Assembly (NCBI RefSeq): GCF_000471905.2
Contig: NW_006497560.1
Location: 568,112 to 632,111, forward strand
Origin: Amborella trichopoda
Lineage: Eukaryota; Streptophyta; Magnoliopsida; Amborellales; Amborellaceae
Direction: 5' to 3'
Length of the DNA stretch: 64,000 nt
Position numbers and translations under genes: made by a program. The notes beneath the pieces are model-generated. The model was not told where the DNA came from. It did no database searches and saw nothing but the letters and a program-made list of their open reading frames with translations. This document shows positions 31,566 through 42,798 of this stretch, in pieces. Positions within the stretch are counted from its first letter, which is position 1. Every line of letters starts with the position of its first letter.

Positions 31566-33903
31566 ATGGCAGCTCAAAAGATACTACTCAGCCAATTCTT
31601 TGAGAGCAACAAACGTGATCATGTAAAGGCCAGATTGTTACTTGCAAGGACAAAAACAAAAGAACTTGATGATGGATCTAAATAAAGACACATAAAACTG
31701 CTATTTATGGAGAAATAGGTAATTCACATGAAATAAATGCATATGTTTTTTTATGTTATATTATAGTGGTGAATTCACAACTAATTATTTCTGATAATTT
31801 GCATACTCAATTATTTACAGGGAATGGAAATTGAAGGAATTATATATGATAGTGACTTCGACCTCTTCGCGTCTACACTAGAGGAAAAGCAGTATATATA
31901 ATAACTGAAATAGCATTACAAAAGAGCAAGAAAGAGTATCAGGTGTTACCAAATGAGTATGAGTTCACTATAACTCATCGCACGAAAATCCAAGAACTTG
32001 ACAATGATGTTGATATTCCATATGAAAAGTCGTATTCATTTCTATTTATGTCAGATGTGCCTTCATAAATGTAAAACCAGGCAAAGGTGAGAAACTTTAT
32101 AACAACTAGATTCAATTCATTGATTTACACAAGCAAAATATCCATTGATATTTTATTAGTGACGCAAATTTATTTTCGGAGGAAAAAAGATAACACTATG
32201 TCAAGCAGAAGAGATTTATTTTTTATGGATGACTAGTAAACATTACTTTACCTACTTTTTTCATTTAAACTAATGCACATACAAACACTCACATAAATAT
32301 TTTTTTTTCTAATAATCCTCAATTTCTATAACAATTACATCTAATTTATAAAATAGGCACAATCAAATCAAGGTAATACTTTGGGGACAAATTGCTAAGG
32401 ATAGTATTGAACAAGAATTCATAAACAAGATATTTATTATAACAAACATACGTGTTACCATATTCCAAGGTAAATACCACATATTTTTTAAATTTAACTC
32501 CACAAGAATATTATATAATATATATGGATTTAACTAATAGTCTTTCATTTAATACAGGTATATCAATCTCAACAACACAAATAAACAAGATTATATTAGA
32601 ATCCAGCAACGGAAATTTTCTTTAGTTTAAGCAGTGGTAAGATTATTGTCTTCTATTATTCTTCATACCATACAACTAAATATATATAAATTCTTATAAT
32701 CTAGGTTTAAAAATTGTGGAATACTACAAATTACACCGCCGCCATCCTTGCAAAAAAGAGTAAGGGAATCCCCAATGAAGACAATAAAAGAGATAACCAA
32801 TATGGATATTACCGAGCTCCAAACGGTATGAGTTGAAAATATATATTATATTGTATGCTAATTATTGTACAGAGTAATAACACTTTATCAAAATTTATGC
32901 AAATCAAATACATCTTTTCACAATTCAAAGTGACAATACTGTATGTTGATGACGAGGTATGGCATCGAGGATGTTTGAAGTGCTTAACAAAAACATCTCA
33001 AATGGGTGAAACAGAACATTATTGCTCAAAGTGCCAATCAGATAATGTCAAAACAGACTTCAAGTAAGATATCCATAAATTAAAATTATTATTATTTAAT
33101 TATATATATTATGGAAAACTAAGATAACACAAAACGTGTACAAGTATTGTATCAAATGTACTCTAATAGATAACACTGCCGAATTGAAAGTAACAATCTT
33201 TATAAAGAGGCAGAATATCTCTTGGATACAACAGCAGAACAACTTCACAGTCTTCAACGATAGGTATATGCCCTACAAAGTTTATTACATCATATATACA
33301 AGGGTGTGGTTTGTATAGAGCCTAGGCTCTAAACAATCAAATTAGAACCTACCTTCAAATAGTATCAAGAAATGTGGTTTCAATACTGGAAATCTTTGTG
33401 ATAGCCTTAAAATATATTTTCATCTTTATTATAAAGATTAAAGCTTAAAAAATAGTGTAGATCGGCATATCTATGAAAACTTGAAAATCTTGAAAATTGA
33501 CTGTCCAAAAATGCGTTACAAAATTCACTATTTCCCAAACTTGAAATCCATTTTTTTCTCATGCCCATGCATCTTGATGTCGAGATGATCAATTTGAACA
33601 TCAAAACAACATCTTCTAGTGAACGTTTTGAGGTAGGCTCAAATTTGATTGTTTAGAGCCTCTCTATATAAACTTTTCCCTATATATAATTCTTAGTTTT
33701 GTTTTTCGTCACAAATAATATATTCCATAAACTATGCAATACAGAAGATCCTGAGCACAAATCATATTTTCGAAGTGTGTGCCACGCTAAATACATTTCA
33801 AAATCAAACAACAGTGAAATACGTGATGACAAACCTATCTGATATTTCGGAAGAACCAAAGGCTAAAAGAAAACTACAGCTGCAAGAAGACAAGGAAATC
33901 TAA
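31566..33903 (+). pseudogene. RPA1-like single-strand DNA-binding protein gene remnant (Helitron type)
   Basis: Blocks in order: MAAQKILLSQFFESNKRDHV at 31566; MEIEGIIYDSDFDLFASTLE near 31824 (DUF223/OB-fold); IKVILWGQIAKDSIEQEF near 32368 (second OB-fold); ISISTTQINK near 32560; VWHRGCLKC and HYCSKC near 32957-33041 (the C-terminal zinc-binding OB-fold, CxxC...CxxC); DNTAELKVTIF near 33171; and FEVCATLNTFQNQTTVKYVM near 33770 with a stop at 33901-33903. GT-AG-like intron edges separate some blocks. Stops and at least one frameshift (near 33213) break it. Plant Helitrons carry such RPA genes. A MITE (33315-33668) sits before the last block. It is head to head with the PMD remnant. Confidence 0.75.
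33315..33668. mobile_element. MITE with about 35-bp inverted ends in the RPA remnant
   Basis: Left AGGCTCTAAACAATCAAATT (33324-33343) and right AATTTGATTGTTTAGAGCCT (33642-33661) are inverted repeats with one mismatch. The match extends inward to AGAACCTACC / GAGGTAGGCTC and outward to TATAGAG. Non-coding, about 340-350 bp. Target duplication not resolved. It looks related to the element at 58610-58914. Confidence 0.8.
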
Positions 33904-36050
33904 TTCATTGTTTTTTCTTTTATTGGATCTCGATTATATGTCAACATTTTTTTATTAGAATGGTTTATTTATTTTTTTCTATCAACTACGCATAATATAG
34001 TTTTTTTTATTTATGAAAGTTAACTTTTGTATTACTGTATGGTTTTAGAATACATAAAAAGAGGGAGAACCGACTGCGCATAATATGGTTTAGACAGAAA
34101 AAAGCATACAACTTATTAAAAATATGGTGTTCACTATAACAAAGTCTTTTGTTATAGTATTGCTTATTTTCATATAACACCCAAAAAAGTATATCATCGT
34201 TAGAGTTACGGTACAATATTATTATCAATTATTCATCATTCATAAGTTCATTATGTTACAGGAGATTAATAACAAAAACAATAATAATATAATACATTTA
34301 GTTCATAGATACGAGAAAGTCGTGATTGTTTATTTTATTCCTACGTGCAACTTTTAGTCTAATAAAAAATTAAGACTAATTGGTTTTTAATGGCTATTTG
34401 AAATGCATAGTAGCTTCTTGAGAGGTATGTGTATTGGGAGAGAGAAAGTGGGCATGTAAGAAGGATCAACAGAAAGCAACCTTGTAAGGAATATGTTAGA
34501 TAGAGAGAAAGAGAGAGATATAGAGGGATCCCTAGAAACCAACTCTATAGTAAATGTGTCAAGAGAGAGGTCGTGAGAACGATTTTTCTTCTGATATTTT
34601 AAGAGAGAGCGAGACGGTCGAAAAGCAACAAAAGCAGGGGAGGAGAGAGAAATAAGGACAAACTTCTTTACTTGTGGCCTAAAATTGAGGGTTTTGCATG
34701 ATTGAGGATTTAAAAATAAACCGTTAGATTATGACCTAGAGACCACTAGGGAATAGACGCGTCAATCTTCAAGCCTCCTTTAAAAAGAGTGAAACGAGGA
34801 TCTCTTCTCTTTGAGTGGAAAAAATTATGGCCATTGGAGAACTGGTTGGATGACGAAGGAATAGTATTTGTCATTGGTGTAGAAAAGCGTTATGAAATAT
34901 TAGTTTCTGAATTTTGAGACTGTTTATATCGCATATGCTGATAAGCCTTTTCCATTACTCTGAGATGGGTACGGGAACGTGAATCTCTACGTTCATCTTT
35001 TTGTTCAAACAACTCTTACGAATTAAGTGGTTTCTAGGGTTACAACCTATTTCAGGTTATTACATTTTCACTACAAAGTTTGAATATGTATTGAACAATA
35101 CTTCAACAATTATACAACAAATAAGGTAGTAGTGGTTTTTAGAGTTATGATCTATTTCTTATTATATAATATCACTACAAATTTTAAACATATACTGAAT
35201 GCATGTGACAAATACAGCAATTATTATCGCACATAAATATTGCACTATATAAAGATGAATATATGGGTGCATGCATGGACTATTATAGATTGAGTACTTG
35301 GTTAGTGGTTTTATCGACTGTTTTATTGAATATTATGGCAAACAATGAGAAAAAAAAATTTCTTATTTTATTATTTTATTAGTACTACTACTGGCTCACA
35401 TTTTTAAAAAGCAAAGAAATGACAGTTTTCGTTCTTATAATCGAGAAGCTGTGGAGCGAGGGCTTTGGAGAGAATATGTTGGGCTTCTTGGTTTCCAGCA
35501 ATTGGGAAGATGTTCAAAACAAAATGACATCATCTGGAAGTAATCCCTTCATAAAATAAGGTGGGCACCTCATACAATTTTAGAAGACACAATCCCTTCA
35601 TAGTGAACCTAACAACCAATCCCTTCATAGTCCATCAAAAACATAGAAAAAACTAGCAAAAATTTCAATAAAATCCTTATGAACGCTCTCTGCAAATTCT
35701 CAAATAGCAGAGAGTTTTCCCAAGTATTCTCTCTCTATAACCATAAAGTTCCTCTAAAAAAAAAAAAGAAAAAAGAAAAAAAAATAATGCCATGAATGGA
35801 ATATGGGTTATGAAATATGAATGTTTCCCTAAGAACTATCTCTATGGGCTCTGGAATATGAAAGTTTCCTTAAGTACACACTCTAAAACAAAAAAAACAA
35901 ATACAAAACACATCGAGAAGCACTTCTATGTAATGCTTTGCATATTGGAAATCCAAAATCAGGTAAAAGCATGATGAATATCTAATGAAAACAAAAAATT
36001 TAATGTAATTGAACCAATATAACAAAACCATAAAGCATGACGGGGAACCA
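33904..36050. other. AT-rich unassigned region
   Basis: GA-rich patches at about 34435-34460, 34500-34530 and 34600-34620. A duplicated block with period about 105 bp (GTGGTTTCTAGGGTTACAAC at 35027 and GTGGTTTTTAGAGTTATGAT at 35132). A-rich run at 35755-35785. No coding match. Confidence 0.5.
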
Positions 36051-36059
36051 TTATTTCAA

Positions 36060-37600
36060 ATTAAGTCCAAAATCAAGTAAAAGCATGACAAAATTATAAA
36101 ATGCAAACACAAATTAAAAAGAACTAAAAGATATAACGAAACTGTGAAAACTAAACCCATCCATATGTGTTCCATGATTCAAACCATTGAAGAAAACACC
36201 CGCTTATGTTGTAACACAATCACAGCCTAATAAAGCTAGTCAAAACAAATTTCCATAGAGATTCAAATAAGAAATTTTACATTAAATAACATTCCACAGA
36301 GTTGTTGTGTATCATTATTGTGATTGAAAAACATTGACTATCTAATGGAAATATAAATTTTTTAGATAGAAAAACATAAAAAATAATTCTTTTTATCACG
36401 ATAGCCATAAAAAAATAATGAAAACTCACTAATGTATTGAAGAAGAGTAAAACTTTATAGTTATTTTCATTGCTTGTAATTTTTGTTTATTATTATTTAG
36501 TTCAAATAGAACGTCTGTAAAATAAGACCATGTACAAATTAATTCAAACCAAGTACGTATGACATTTTTAAAAAAAAATAATAATTGCATGCCTTGGGAA
36601 AGGCGAGGTTTCTCTTATCTTTAAAGATTAATGTGTCTCTCAATCTTCATAAAATGGGAAGAATACATAAAAAAACACAAACAAAGATAATACAAAAAAC
36701 AAATAAAAAGAATTACTATGACTTACCTTCAATATAAACACCCAAAAACTGTAAAGAACACTTTAAAAAAAAAAAATACAAACAAAGGTAATGCAATAGA
36801 TAAATAGAGAGAATTATTACGACTTACCTTCAATGAAAATCAGGTAAAAGCTTGACAAAACTATATAATGTAAACACAAATTTAAAAAAACTAAAAAATA
36901 TAATGAAACTATGCAAACTTAACTCTTCCATATATGTTCCATGAATTAATTCATTGAAGAGAACACCCTGCTTATGTTCTAACAGAATCATAGCCTATTA
37001 AAGCTAGTCAAAACAAATTTCCATAGAGATTCAAATAAAAAATTTTGCATTAAATAACAGTCCGCAAAGACTGCTATGTGTCACTATTGCAATTGAAAAA
37101 CATTAACTATCTAATGGAAATACAATTTTTTTAGATAGAACAACGTAAAAAATAATTTTTTATCACTGCAACCATAAAAATAATAATATTTATGTGGAAA
37201 CTCACTAATGTTGTGAAGTAGAGTAAAACTTTATAGCTTTTCTCATTGCTTGTAAATTTTATTTATTATTTTTTAGTTCAAATAAAACGTCTGTAAAATA
37301 AAACTATGTGCAAATTAATTCAAAGCAAGTACTTATGAAATTTTAAAAATAAAATAATTGCATCCCTTGGGAAAAGCAAGGTTTATCTTACATTTAAAAA
37401 TTAATGTGTTTCTCAATCTTTATAAAATGAGAAGAACACCTAAAAAATCCAAATAAAGATAATGCAATAAATAAATAAAAAAATTTACTACGACATACAT
37501 TCAATATAAACACCTAAAAGATATAAAGAACACCTAAAAAAAATACAAATAAAGGTAATGGAATAGATAAATAAAAAGAATTATTACTACTTACCTTCAA
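36060..37600. repeat. Tandem duplication, period about 768 bp, with smaller TTACCTTCAATATAAACA modules
   Basis: TAAAGCTAGTCAAAACAAAT at 36231 recurs at 36999, and the similarity runs through most of both units (AAATTTCCATAGAGATTCAA, CTATCTAATGGAAATA). Within and just after the units, a shorter module with TTACCTTCAATATAAACACC or close variants occurs near 36722, 36824, 37493, 37590 and 37663. Read on the minus strand, each ends GAAG|GTAAGT, like a splice donor. No protein is recognisable. Confidence 0.8.
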
Positions 37601-37680
37601 TATAAACATCTAAAAGAGAAAAACAAAGATAATAGAAAAATAAAATAAAAGAAATTACTATGACTTACTTTCAATATGAA

Positions 37681-38680
37681 TTGTGTTAAGCTTCATTGAA
37701 CCTGAAAATTATTGCACTAACAAGATTTAAATGTAGAAAAATAGGTACCAACATTTCTTTCTCTTTCTACAATTAAGCACACAATACTAAATGAAAGGTC
37801 CCTTTAGGGTTTTTTAACTTCTATAACATCAAAACCATAACTAATGAGAGAAAGAGATGGAGAGAGATTGGGGCATGCATGCATTGAAAGAGGTTATCAG
37901 GCTTGGATGGGTAAACAAAAGGTTATCATAATTGGATGGGGAACCTCTTGGATACGGAAACAATCTTAGATATGTATGCATATCTTTCGCTCTCTTGAAT
38001 TTGAGTTGAGGATATGTACCAATTTTAGGAAGTTTGAACCAAAAAATAGAAAAAAAAAGTGAGGGATGCTTGAGAGATGTTATCATGTTTGGATGACGAA
38101 TCTTCTTGGATATGAAACCAGCTTAGATATGCATGGATAGCTTGATATGTATGCATATCTTTCTCTCTCTTAAATTTGAGTATGGGATAGGTACCTATTT
38201 TAAGAAGTTTGAACCACTCTTGAATTTGAGTTTGGGATAGGTACCTATTTTAGGAAGTTTGAACCCAAATATAGAAGAAAAATCTACTATTTCTTTAATT
38301 AAGATATTAGAAAAATGTCTCTATCTCTCTCTTCCTAAAATCTCTACTTTTTCTCTCTTCCTAAAATATATACTCTTCACACATAAAATATTAGGAAAGG
38401 GTGGAGGTCCTCTTTTCCCTACTCTTCATGCACAAATTTTAGGAAAGGGTATAAAAAAATTTATTATATTTCTCAATAAGATATGGAAACAATATTTCTC
38501 TTCCTAAAATCTCTACTTTCTATCTCTCTCTCTTTTTTTAAAAAATCTCTACTCTACATGTACAAAATTTAGTCTTTCTCTTCACTTAAACATGTGGAAT
38601 ATGTCCTATAACCTATATAACATTAGGGTCTCTTCTTACTTTCGTGACACGTGTCCACCTCTTTACTTTAACTTAATAAT
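37681..38680. repeat. Short direct repeats, about 50 bp, AGGTACCTATTTTAGGAAGT type
   Basis: A unit containing CTTGAATTTGAG, a GGATA[T/G]GTACC block and AAGTTTGAACC occurs near 37994, 38166 and 38217. AAATCTCTACTTT/TCTCTCTTCC blocks repeat at 38330-38540. The rest is unassigned. Confidence 0.6.
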
Positions 38681-38689
38681 GTAGTATAG

Positions 38690-39393
38690 ATATGATCCGG
38701 ATCTGGATCCGATATACTATTAGGATCTGGATCTCTAAATATCCATGATCCTGTTTGAACCCTGATCCGATGTATACAATTCGGATCCAGACCCCGATCC
38801 GGCCCTTTCTCACCCCAATTGGGTAACTAGATCCCGATATATTACGTGATCCAGAAAGTTAGGGCGATTCCCAATTCGGATCGGGCGATTTCGATCCAAA
38901 TCGTTGAGTTTTAAAACACTAGTTCTGAGGGATAGTGTGGGACTCGCCCACTAGCACAAGGACAAACATGTGCGTTTATAAGAAAGAAATTTGGAAACGG
39001 TTAGGGTGAGTCTATGCGATCCCTTGTCTATTAAAATCAGGTGTATACTATTCGGATCCATATCCTGATCTGAATATCCAGGATCCGGTTTGAACTCGGA
39101 TCCGATGTATATTATTCGAATCCAGATCCGGATCTGGTTGGATCCAGTCCCGATTCGACCCGTTCTCACCCCAACTGCCCAGCTAGATCCCAATATATTA
39201 CATGATCCAGAAAAGTTAGGACGATTCCCAATTTGGATTAAATGATTCTGATCCAAATCGCTGAATTTTAAAACACGGGTCCCGAGGGATAGTGTGGGAC
39301 TCGTCCACTAGTGCAAGGATAAACACGTGTATTTATAAAAAAAGAAATTTGGAAATGGATAGAGTGACTCCGTGCGATCCCTTGTCTATTAAG
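38690..39393. repeat. Tandem duplication of a GATCCGGATC-rich MITE-like unit, period about 335-358 bp
   Basis: GATCCGATGTATA at 38764 recurs at 39099, and GATCCCTTGTCTATTA near 39019 recurs near 39377. Each unit joins a degenerate GGATCC/GATCCGG arm ending at TTTTAAAACAC to about 130 bp of ordinary sequence (GGATAGTGTGGGACTCG). The arm texture resembles the GGGTCC hAT-type MITEs. The duplication covers both arm and flank, so it arose after insertion. Confidence 0.75.
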
Positions 39394-39565
39394 CGTCCAT
39401 CTCTAAGATGGATGTCAAAATATTATATCAACTTAAAAGTCAAAATTGATGATGGAAAAAGGAATTAAAAAAATAACAGTTTTTAAAGAATAAAAATTTG
39501 AAAGTTTAGATTATTATCACGATTGAAACAATGGAACCATTAAATTTTGGCTTAGATTTACATCT

Positions 39566-41945
39566 TTGAGATATATTTCAATGGGAGAGGCAGGCAAAAG
39601 TAGTGTGAGTCAGCCGGCCCAGGAAATACTTTTCCCTGAATATGTGAAACCCTTCTTTGGAAAACATGAACGGCTGAGTGCATCCGCCATTATGGAATTT
39701 GGTCAGGTCCTGCGAATTGCTAAATACGATCAATTTTTTCATGTGAGAATTGGGCCATAAAAATCATATTTCAAAATCCTGATTGGTAGGGCGGATCGTC
39801 CATCCTGTGTTGGATTGCCGATCCATATCAATTGTAATTGGTGATCAAGAAAACATTTAAAATAAGAAAAAAAAAAGGAAAATGGGTGAAGGGACTTTTA
39901 AAAATATTGTCACTCATTTTTCATGTCATGCAAATCTTATGACTTTGACCTCTCATTCATATATTTTTTGGCGATCTCACTGCACCCGACGAAGATCTGA
40001 CAATGTGGTTTGGTGCGTTAAGAGTTGTAGCTCAATAAGGTTTCTGGTGGTATATGAGAAGGTACAAACAACATACAGATCAAAGGCGGCTTTCAAGTGA
40101 ATTTGCATCCAAATCATAGACATGGTTGATTTTGCAACTTTGATCCAATAAATGACTCATAACTCATCCAATAAGGAGAGTTTTCGAGCGATTCTTACAC
40201 CAAAATGTTCACAAGATCGAGACATCATTTCGGCCATGAGGCATCAAGAAATTGGAAAAAAACTCTCTGGAAAATGAAGAACAACCATATGAAAAACAGG
40301 TTTTATTGAATTTTAGGTTCAATAAATCAAAAGGGCAAGAACTTCCCTAATTCTCAGAGTTTTTTGATGAAATTTGTTGTAAAATGACTCTATAAACTTG
40401 ATTTATATATATTGTTTTGAGGCCAATCACCCATTTTAGCAAAGAAAAAGGAATAAATGCATTAAGCATCGAACGGGAAAGTTCTTGTGAGTGACTATAG
40501 TGGAATTTTGTTTATTGTGGACCCAAACTTTGTCTTATTTGGTTTTCAATGAAATTTAAAGTTAATTATCCACCCTTTTGTCGCTCACAAATACCCTATT
40601 GCAAGGCTTGGTGAGGGAAAGAAACGGCCATCAAAGACATACATGGTTCGCAAGAGAAGGTATGTAACTAGTTACCTGCATATGTAAACCGTGTGATGAA
40701 AACGAATCCTGGTAGTTATACGACATGACAAGTATGGCAAGATGATATATTTCGTCGAATGTTCATAAGTTTTTATGGCTCAATACATGGCTTTAGAAGT
40801 GGATGTCGCCCACTTATATTTCTCGATGGGACTTCACTGAAGGCACAATACCATGGAACTTTACTTGCTGCCAACTCACTCGATGGGGAATAACAAATGT
40901 TTCTTATTGCATTCACTATTGTGGATGCCGAAAGTACGGACAACTGGGTATGGTTTATGAAATCTCTAAAGATTGCTATTGGAACAGATCGTGAAATTAT
41001 TTTTTTGTCTGATAAACATCCTGACCTAGTTGATATTGTTTGTCAAGTTTTTAAGAATGCCCATCATGCCTTCTGTGAGCGTCATTTAGCGGAGAATTTC
41101 AAAAAGGAAGCAAAAGACATACGTAATGATATTAAGAAGGAAGTTGTTAAATATTTTGTTGGAGCATGTAGAGCATACATGCCGCAAGAGTATTTTGAGA
41201 AGATGAATGACATCAGGTCAATTTCTAAGGACGCATTCAAGTGGTTCATGGAAGCATCAAGAAACCGTTGTGCCACATCACTCTTCAGGGGTAAACGATA
41301 TAATGAAGTAACAACCAATGTGGTTGAGTCATATAACAACTGGATTCTAGAAGCATGAGACGTGCCAATTCTCCAGTGTGTTGACTTGATTAGAAGACAA
41401 ATCATGAAACTAATGGCTACACGCAACTTGGAAGCTGAAATATGAAATACAACACTTACCCCGCACGTGCAAAACGATCTCAGATTGATTATAAAACAAT
41501 CCCTTTCTGTTAGCGTCACTGTATCAAGTGGAGCAATATTTGAAGCAAGGGGTGATTGCATGAATTATAAAGTAGATATAATTGTACGAGAATGTGAATA
41601 TCGGGGTTGGCAAATAACTAGCTTGTCTTGCAAACATGCTTGTAAAAGCCTTCAATGGATGAGTAGGGATCCCATTGACTATTGTGAAAACTATTTTACG
41701 GTTGTAAAGTTTCGTGAAACATATTTCGAACATATCATGTCCGTTACCTCGATTGATCTATCTAGGCGTATGCATGGACAACTTCCTCCAGATAAAATAA
41801 GAGTACTTCTATATTACTCAAGATGGCCCTCTGACCGACCTAAAAAGAAGCGCATCGAGTAACAAGAAGTACTAGTACGACCTATTCACTGTAGTAGGTG
41901 CAAAGGAACTGGTCACAACAGGGCAACTTGTAAATCACCCACTTG
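39566..41945 (+). pseudogene. MULE (Mutator-like) transposase remnant, MuDR type
   Basis: Blocks in order: a poorly conserved start (39581-39760, MGEAGKSSVSQPAQEILFPE); PLIFLDGTSLKAQYHGTLLA near 40810 (first catalytic Asp); FTIVDAESTDNWVWFMKSL; FLSDKHPDLVDIV near 41008 (second Asp); AFCERHLAENFKKEAKDIR; NVVESYNNW near 41320 (third acidic residue region); then a SWIM-type C-x-C/CKHACKSLQWM segment near 41587-41660 and a zinc knuckle CSRCKGTGHNRATC near 41895-41936. The transposase cuts and joins element ends. In-frame stops after DGE (40890), after WILEA (41356-41358) and near 41443 make it defective. Terminal inverted repeats were not identified. Confidence 0.85.
40100..40480. other. Non-coding insertion-like segment inside the MULE
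   Basis: Between the N-terminal and catalytic blocks the sequence has no transposase similarity and reads like intron or inserted LTR sequence. No ends identified. Confidence 0.3.
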
Positions 41946-41954
41946 AAGGTATTT

Positions 41955-42260
41955 TTTTTTGTTATCTTCTTTGTTCTGTCTTTTTAAATTGTAGCACCCA
42001 CTTGTGGGAAATTTTGTCATTGCATATATTTTTGCCAGTTTTTGTAGTTATCTTCTTGTTCTGTCTTTTTAAATTGTAGCACCAACTTGTGAGAAATTTT
42101 GTCATTTCATATATTTTTACCAGTACATATATTGGATATGCCACTTTTCTCTCTCTTTTTTATTGGATATGCTATTGATTTGTTTATAGTGTTTTTTCCA
42201 CTTTAATTCATTTTGCGAGGTTAGTACACATATATTGGATATTCTATTCTATCTCTTTTT
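41955..42260. repeat. Tandem repeats, period about 86 bp, then TATTGGATATGCT repeats
   Basis: CTGTCTTTTTAAATTGTAGC occurs at about 41978 and 42061, with GAAATTTTGTCATT..ATATATTTTT following in both. Then (TTTTT)ATTGGATATGCTA-like units recur between 42127 and 42270. Confidence 0.75.
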
Positions 42261-42798
42261 TTATTGGATATGCTACTTGTAGTTATTTTTTTATGTCAAT
42301 TATGAAAATAGAATTAGCAATACAAGACCTGGAACAATTAAGAGACACAGGGGAGCCATCCTCTTCATCATGTCAAAGGCAAGAGGTATAATGATCTATT
42401 TGTTTTAGTTAATGATTTACATTAATTAGGTATTTCTCATGTTATTGACTATTATAATTTCTTGTTATTATTCATTTTAAGAGAAAAATGTACTTCGTAT
42501 TAACGAATCAACTCAAGCCCAAGTAAAATGGAAGATCGATCAATGACAGATACCTCTAATTCAAAAGACCGGGTTGAGCCCATTGCTGGATATTAGGGTA
42601 TCGCATATCGATTGCAATCTAGTGAAGGCATTTATAGGAAAATGATGTAAGGGCACGAATACTTCATATCTAAGCATTGGTGAATTGGCTCCAACACTAT
42701 ACGATGTGTGGCAGATATTAAAGATACTCGTGACAGGTGAGCTTGTAAAACAATGGAATTAGTTTGAGTTCATTGTAAGATACCTTTTTATTAAGAAT

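Noticed and set aside
38951-39256. 101-codon minus-strand open frame
   Set aside because: It reads through the GATCCGG-rich repeat arm and has no protein-like motif.
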